Source: Nematopogon swammerdamellus
Taxonomy: Eukaryota; Arthropoda; Insecta; Lepidoptera; Adelidae
Assembly (NCBI GenBank): GCA_946902875.1
Contig: OX336359.1
Coordinates: 3,410,001-3,474,000 of the forward strand
Length of the DNA: 64,000 nucleotides
Direction: 5' to 3'
The notes under the pieces are model-generated. The model made no database searches, was not told where the DNA came from, and worked only from the letters and a program-made list of their open reading frames with translations. Position numbers and translations under genes: made by a program. Below, piece after piece: positions 58,681-64,000 of the stretch; the stretch's first letter is position 1, and each line of letters opens with the position of its first letter.

Positions 58681-59105
58681 TATAAAAAATTTGGTAACGT
58701 TGTAAATCGTAAAACCAACAGGGGGCGTTAATAATTTTTCTTGATGTTGTCGTAAAACAAACAGGTGGCGTTAATGTTTGTTAATACTTCTATACTAAGC
58801 GCGCTATCTAGTTGAAATACAACATGTATGTAGGTACCTTTAATTGTCACTAGGCTGTAGAATTACTGCTACTAGACAAAAGATGGCGCTTTCATTTATA
58901 TTTATAAAGAACATTATTTATGTGAATTCCTAAATTTTTATTAGGTAAATATATTTGAATAATAAAAATATGACAATTTACAATTAAACTAAAACTTCTT
59001 ATCAAATTAAATAAAATAAAAAAATGTTTTGAAAATAATTTGGTATACGGAACAAAATATTATTATGATTGTAATTTCCTGTTTGTGCGCTTTTAATAGA
59101 TAGAT

Positions 59106-59161
59106 CCACAGAGCACGGAATACCCCCGCGCGCGCGCGTGCGGTATTCCGTGCTCTGTGGA
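59106..59161. repeat. near-perfect hairpin with alternating CG loop
   Basis: CCACAGAGCACGGAATACC and GGTATTCCGTGCTCTGTGG are exact complements around a short CGCGCGCGCG-rich loop. Flanked by GATAGATC on both sides. Confidence 0.85.
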
Positions 59162-59285
59162 TAGATCGTATTTATTTAGTTGAACAGTTAAACAAATACT
59201 CGTCACTCTTCATTCTAATAATGTCAGCATTGTATGTAAAAAAAAATATGAAAACTGCCTTAAAAAATTTATGAAATTAAAAAAA

Positions 59286-59420
59286 ATGGAACCCTAGAGT
59301 TGAAGGCGGCGGCGCTAAAGAAGGCTACACAAATCACAAAGGATATCATCCACGCATGTTTTCTTTCATTTATCATTTTTGCTTGCTTTAGCACCGCCTT
59401 CAACTCTAGGGTTCGATTTT
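59286..59420. mobile_element. TIR MITE (CCCTAGAGTTGAAGGCGG)
   Basis: CCCTAGAGTTGAAGGCGGCG and CGCCTTCAACTCTAGGG bound about 130 bp with a further GCTAAAG/CTTTAGC pair. Confidence 0.8.
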
Positions 59421-60346
59421 TTTTTATTTCATACATTTTTGAAGGCCTTTTTTATATATTTTTTTAAATAGTTTTTTATTTCACAGTTTTTTTTTGTAAT
59501 TTTTTTGCTATTAATGTACTCGGCGGAATCGCTCGACCTTCGGCCTCGCGATTCCGCCTCGCTTTCCAATCTAATCTCGACCAAATTAAAATGGAACCAC
59601 CTCATGGTTATCCCCTTTCAAACAAAAAAAAGAATTTTCAAAATCGGCCCACAATAATTGACGGAGTAATCGCGTAACAAACATCCAAAAAAAGAAAACA
59701 TACCGTCGAATTGAGAATCTCCTAGGTCTAAAGTAAATTGCTCGTGAAGACAAATGCAACGAGCCCAAACACGATGGGTTTATCATGTGTAGTTTAGGAG
59801 TTCCTATGGCCACCTTCCGTCTCCATCATCAGACCAGCTCGATGGTACTCGTACTCGTATTATTTATAATATATTAAGCGCACCTGGCCGGTCGGAAAAG
59901 ATTTCAAATTTAGTAATTTCAAACAAGGGTCCGAATATGAATGACAATATCGATTCATGTATTTCAATACAATGACAGAGAAAATTTCAAAATATTAGGT
60001 ACCTATTTAATACTTTTTAGTTCTAGTTTTTTTTTTAAGTCGGTTTTATATTTTTTAAAACAGTTTTTATTTCATTCTTTTTAGTAATATTACATAAAAA
60101 ACAATAATCGAAATCGAATAATCGAAATCGGTTGAAGTGGTACAGAATTATTCGCCATGTGTCAAACTGCAAATTGCTGAAAAAGTCCACATCACAAAAG
60201 TTTTGCTGATGGTAACCACACACCAATAGTATTTTGTTGATTTTTCATAAACCGCTGAATCAATTTCGATAAAATTTAAATGGGAGCACCTCTGAAGTAT
60301 GACCTACCAAACAAAAAAAGAATTTTCAAAATCAGCCCACAATTAA

Positions 60347-61622
60347 CACGTTGAACGCCATACGACTCACCGGTGGGCCTAGCGTACTTTTCCGTTCGGG
60401 CCAAGCCAAACTCAGTATATCCGTAATTTTCATCAACTTGAGATTTTCATCACAAAGTTTATAAAATGCGGTAATTTGTAAGGAAAATAAAAATTTGCGA
60501 CTTTTACCGTCAAATTTTCGAGATATAGCAAAAGGCTCACGGGTGGATCGTGTGACCTCCTATGAAGGATTTGTAATTTTCTGTTGGCTGGGGCCGCGGG
60601 GTCACGCCGCGGCCCACCCCTTGCGCGCGCGCCGCGGACGCAGCGATCAATCCCGGTCCGGCTGCGTCGACAATTGAGGATGTTTTACGCTTTTCTCGCC
60701 AAAAATGGATTATTTTGAAGATTTAGAGTTAACACAAAAAGCGCTAACGCAGTTAGAAAACATCGAGATAGATCTTCTGGACCGTAGTTTCGGAATAGAT
60801 TCTATGAAGACGTAGTTCAACCAACGAAAAGAAGATGCTTCGAATTCTTTTGTCGGAGAGTGAGGATAGCGCCGATGAAATGCGTATAGAAAGACGGAAG
60901 AGAATGAAACACACTCTGGAAAGGAAAGAGGGATTGGCCAGAAAAGTGAGAAGAACATGTCATTAATGTTATGCAAAGAACGTACCAATAATGGGTAGCA
61001 AACAGGCTAAAACCAAGTCGAAAAAAGTATCCACTTATTGCCAAAGCAGCCCAACTAAACCATTCCTTTGTTTGCCTTGTTTTAACAAGACTCACGGATA
61101 ATTCTTTATTGTTTATGGTTGAGAGCCAAAGGGTTAAGATGATTGATTATTTTAAATAATGAAGTGTCATAATGTTGTGATTGTTAAATTTCATAAATTA
61201 TTTTCGTAATAAATAATGTCTTCTTATTTGGTAATGAAGAAAATTTTATGTTCATTTTTATTTTTACGAATATTTTCTTATTATTTTCTGGTTTTATTAA
61301 TTCTATTAATAAAAATATTATTTTAAGGGGCTGTTAAGAGCAGCCCTACCATCGTTACAATAAACTTAATAAAAAACTACAAGTTTCTATTGGATTTGAA
61401 AACGACGACGTCCGCTTCGACTACAAGGCCGAGCGGCTCACTTCCATATTGGCTTTGTAGCTGCGCTCTGTGGCTTGTAGGAAGCGTTTAGGTGGGACCT
61501 CTCACGCGGCTCACCGGTGACCCCCATGACCTGAATGGTTCAGTAAGGAAAGGCTCACCGGTGAGCGGTGAGCCCCGTGGCCCAAACGGAAATACTGGAT
61601 TTTTCATGTGGCGTTGAACGTG
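60347..61622 (+). mobile_element. internally deleted piggyBac-like transposon
   Basis: Ends CACGTTGAACGCCA (after TTAA at 60343-60346) and TGGCGTTGAACGTG form imperfect TIRs; the right TSD has decayed (TAAG). Inside, a + frame starts MDYFEDLELTQKALTQLENI, and another ends RKVRRTCH*CYAKN, TKSKKVSTYCQSS, KPFLCLPCFNKTHG*, the cysteine-rich C-terminus of piggyBac transposases. The catalytic middle is gone. CTCACCGGTG motifs repeat near both ends. Confidence 0.72.
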
Positions 61623-61704
61623 TAAGATTGTAATTTCCTGTTTGCGGTTTTACTCCGGTCCAAAGAGTTTACAAACTCTTTGGTTGTACCTAGCTCCGCT
61701 TATT

Positions 61705-61823
61705 TGTTGTTATATCCGATCCTACCAAGGGAGCGAAGTGGACGGAGCGATCCGCCATAGTAACACATATTCTGTGAAAATTTCAACGGGCTACCTATTA
61801 CGGTTCAAGAGATACAGCCCTTG

Positions 61824-61854
<31 letters not shown>

Positions 61855-61905
61855 TGCGGAGGCTTAGTAATAGGCTTCCGTACAGGGATACGGAAACCTA
61901 AAAAT
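61705..61905 (+). repeat. lepidopteran repeat family E copy
   Basis: CCGCCATAGTAACACATATT, CGGTTCAAGAGATACAGCCC, GACGGACGGACGG, ending GATACGGAAACCT as at 13215. Confidence 0.6.
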
Positions 61906-62304
61906 AAGGGGTGAAATAGGGGTGAAAGTTTTTGTATGGGGAATCCATGATTTCTCAAGGTAAGGTTGAGGTAAGGATATGAAAATTTAATATCTAGGCA
62001 AAGAGATTAAGTTAATGTCTTTGTATCTCAAAGAGATTTTATGTATAGAGTGAGCACTACGAAGAAAGAATACAGAGAAATGACGGCCAATAACTGAGGT
62101 ATGAGGTAAGGTAGCGGGGTGGCGGAACGCTGAGCCGCGCGGGGCGGGAAGCGAGCGGGAGAGGGGCTAGCTAGCGAGCGACTAGCGGCCCGGCTGGCCC
62201 GGCCGGTCAGTCAACACGTGCATGGAATACGTAGGGTTGTCACTTAGTCTACCAAAAATATATTTTTCGATTTATTATTTTACGAGTAGGTATTATGGTT
62301 AATT

Positions 62305-62367
62305 GTGCCCGTAGTCTAGTGGTAACGCTTCTCAATGCAGAAGTTGCGGGTTCAAATCCCGGGCACT
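62305..62367 (+). tRNA. tRNA-like sequence, short (possible pseudogene or SINE head)
   Basis: GTGCCCG...CGGGCAC can form a 7-bp acceptor; A box TAGTCTAGTGGT and B box GGTTCAAATCCC are clear. But it is about 63 nt, the anticodon loop would have 6 nt, and acceptor and T-stem share bases. It may not fold as a working tRNA, so I do not assign an isotype. Confidence 0.4.
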
Positions 62368-62837
62368 AACTAATGTACTTATTTATTTCCTTGATAAAGA
62401 TTGATATACGTGCATTTCATAACGAATAGGTACGATCGCTCCGGTGAAGAAAAATAAAGTTAGGTAACTAGTGCACACTGGTCTATGAAGGTATTTTTGT
62501 GTAAACTGCTTCTGATTTCCACTGGTCACCATGTACGAGTAATCGAACCGGATATAACAAATTGTGACAAGTTCGAGTGCAATATGACTGCCATAAGAAT
62601 ACTCAATAAACAATAAAACAACAACAATAAAAACAATACCTCCTATGTCAGTGAGCAGAGTCCGTGCCTAGCAGTGGGACGTTTTAAAGGATTATAGAAG
62701 AAAACAGATAGTGAATTTCATCGAAAAAAACGTTTTTATGTATTTAAACTTAAAATACAGAACTATAATAACTTGAAATAAATACCTAAACTTATATGGG
62801 TTTTTAAATTACCGTGGTTATTTGACATTTTAAGAAG

Positions 62838-62985
62838 TAACAACGGCATTACTCACTATCGAAATACGAGCTGTGTGGCTCGACATTTCGGCCAGAGTGC
62901 TCATGATGATGGGCCATACGTTTGGCCCGAAACGTCGAGCCACACAGCTCATATTTCGACCGCGAGTAAAGCCGTTTTGTATTCT
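62838..62985. mobile_element. fold-back MITE (CGACATTTCGG family)
   Basis: GAGCTGTGTGGCTCGACATT and AACGTCGAGCCACACAGCTC arms; same family as 54690-54805. Confidence 0.78.
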
Positions 62986-63688
62986 TATAGTACCTACACT
63001 TAATAACTAGAATAATATCTAAAAAACTAAACTTAATAATAAAGAATTCATAACTGCGGTCTTGGCCTTGGACTAAACTTAAAATCTTCAAACCAAACAT
63101 ACATAAAATAAAGAGTGCAGCATTTATAAAAAAAATATATATATATAACTAAAAAAACCATTAGGTATACTTTGGACTACACACACAAACACAACTAAAA
63201 TAACTCTTCCTCCGTACTTAAACAAAATAATTTAAATTTCACTTTACACAAATTTAAATTTTCACTTTCCCTTAAACAATGTATCATCTTGGACTATTTT
63301 TATCCATCTTTCTCGTATTGATCCCTTAGAAGGATGTGGAAACCTTGTAAAAAAATTGTTTTCTTGAAAATGTCTCAATTACTTACTAATTAAAAAAAAA
63401 AAAAAAGAATAGCGACAATTCACTCTCATATTTTAACGTGGTTTAATACATATTTATTTACTTTCATACATGATATCCCAGAACTCTATTTCTAATCATT
63501 CATATGTGGCAGCCCTAATGAGCGCGTTCAATTTATTTGTTTAATTAAATAATTATTAAATAGTTATTGCAATGCGAGGTCAATACATAAAATGTACAAA
63601 ATTTTCAAATTGAAGTAGCGTTGTGACAGCCCTAATTGGCCAGTTGAACCAAATATTTCTAAGCACATGGAAAACAAGATATTATATA

Positions 63689-64000
63689 TAAGGTCTTTCA
63701 AAATTAGTTAATAGTACGCTAAGGGGGGGTTCTGTATCGTAAATAAATCGCTTTTGAGGAACAAAGATTTTTTTTTACAAAAAAAAAATTTATAATAATG
63801 TAAAATGTAAAAAAAAATTCTTTTCTTAATCGTTTCAGTTTCATGCCAGGAACAAAAAAGTCTTCCAACACATAGATCTCTTTCTTTCAGAAATTGTGAA
63901 AACCACAATTTTAGTTTTATTAGTATGGAATAGAAAGAATTTGATTTTTTTTACCAACTTACACGTCACATCAAAATGGTAATGAAGACTTTTTTGTTAC
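63689..64000. mobile_element. GGTCTTTCAAAATTAG MITE, cut by the window edge
   Basis: AAGGTCTTTCAAAATTAGTT, GGGGGGGTTCTGTATCGTAA and the shared inner part; the right end is beyond 64000. Confidence 0.8.

Noticed and set aside
58386..58718. In-frame extension of lig visible exon 1 upstream
   Set aside because: Open frame only; sequence is intron-like with tandem repeats, and a CTACAG acceptor and the family alignment mark the exon edge.

Overview
This is animal nuclear DNA, most probably from a moth or butterfly. The coding exons are small and GC-rich with canonical GT/AG introns, the background is AT-rich, and the window is crowded with repeats typical of Lepidoptera (short poly(A)-tailed SINEs, CR1/RTE-like LINE fragments, many MITEs). 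The repeat-class assignments come from recognition, not from a database search.

Two protein-coding genes could be reconstructed exon by exon. On the + strand at 4192-8647 lies a complete four-exon 6-phosphogluconolactonase gene (235 aa, oxidative pentose phosphate pathway). On the - strand, from 58385 down to 14019, lies the insect homologue of lingerer/UBAP2L, an RNA-granule protein. Twenty-four exons are visible, from the lysine-rich and RGG region to the stop codon; the N-terminal UBA exons must lie beyond 64000. All exon phases agree, giving 863 aa if one copy of a duplicated exon is used. A 3'UTR intron and a long 3'UTR (about 10925-12782) follow the stop. The two genes converge, with 3' ends about 1.7 kb apart. 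An intact tRNA-Leu(CAG) lies at 1775-1858.

The rest is intron or intergenic DNA filled with mobile elements. The largest coding element is a 941-aa ORF (51180-54005, -) of a non-LTR retrotransposon with reverse transcriptase, CCHC knuckle and restriction-like endonuclease. It is inserted inside a MITE, and two 5'-truncated, almost identical copies lie at 31832-32690 and 34855-35352. A CR1-like ORF1 with a PHD finger (28441-29508, -) is also open. There are remnants of piggyBac (60347-61622) and TIR elements with clean target-site duplications: hAT-type 8 bp at 12278-12487 and 14202-14513, a 9-bp-TSD element at 26921-28045, and a TTAA element at 43436-43881. One abundant SINE combines tRNA-like A and B boxes with a block resembling the 5S rRNA internal promoter. 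Several minisatellites (43-, 26-, 21-, 20-bp units) occupy the PGLS 3' flank and lingerer introns.

The observations I consider most worth following are a 161-bp tandem duplication of one lingerer exon whose copies are 29 nt apart (candidate mutually exclusive exons), the tRNA/5S composite SINE, and an inverted SINE pair that brackets PGLS exon 2. I found no operon-like or defence-like system.
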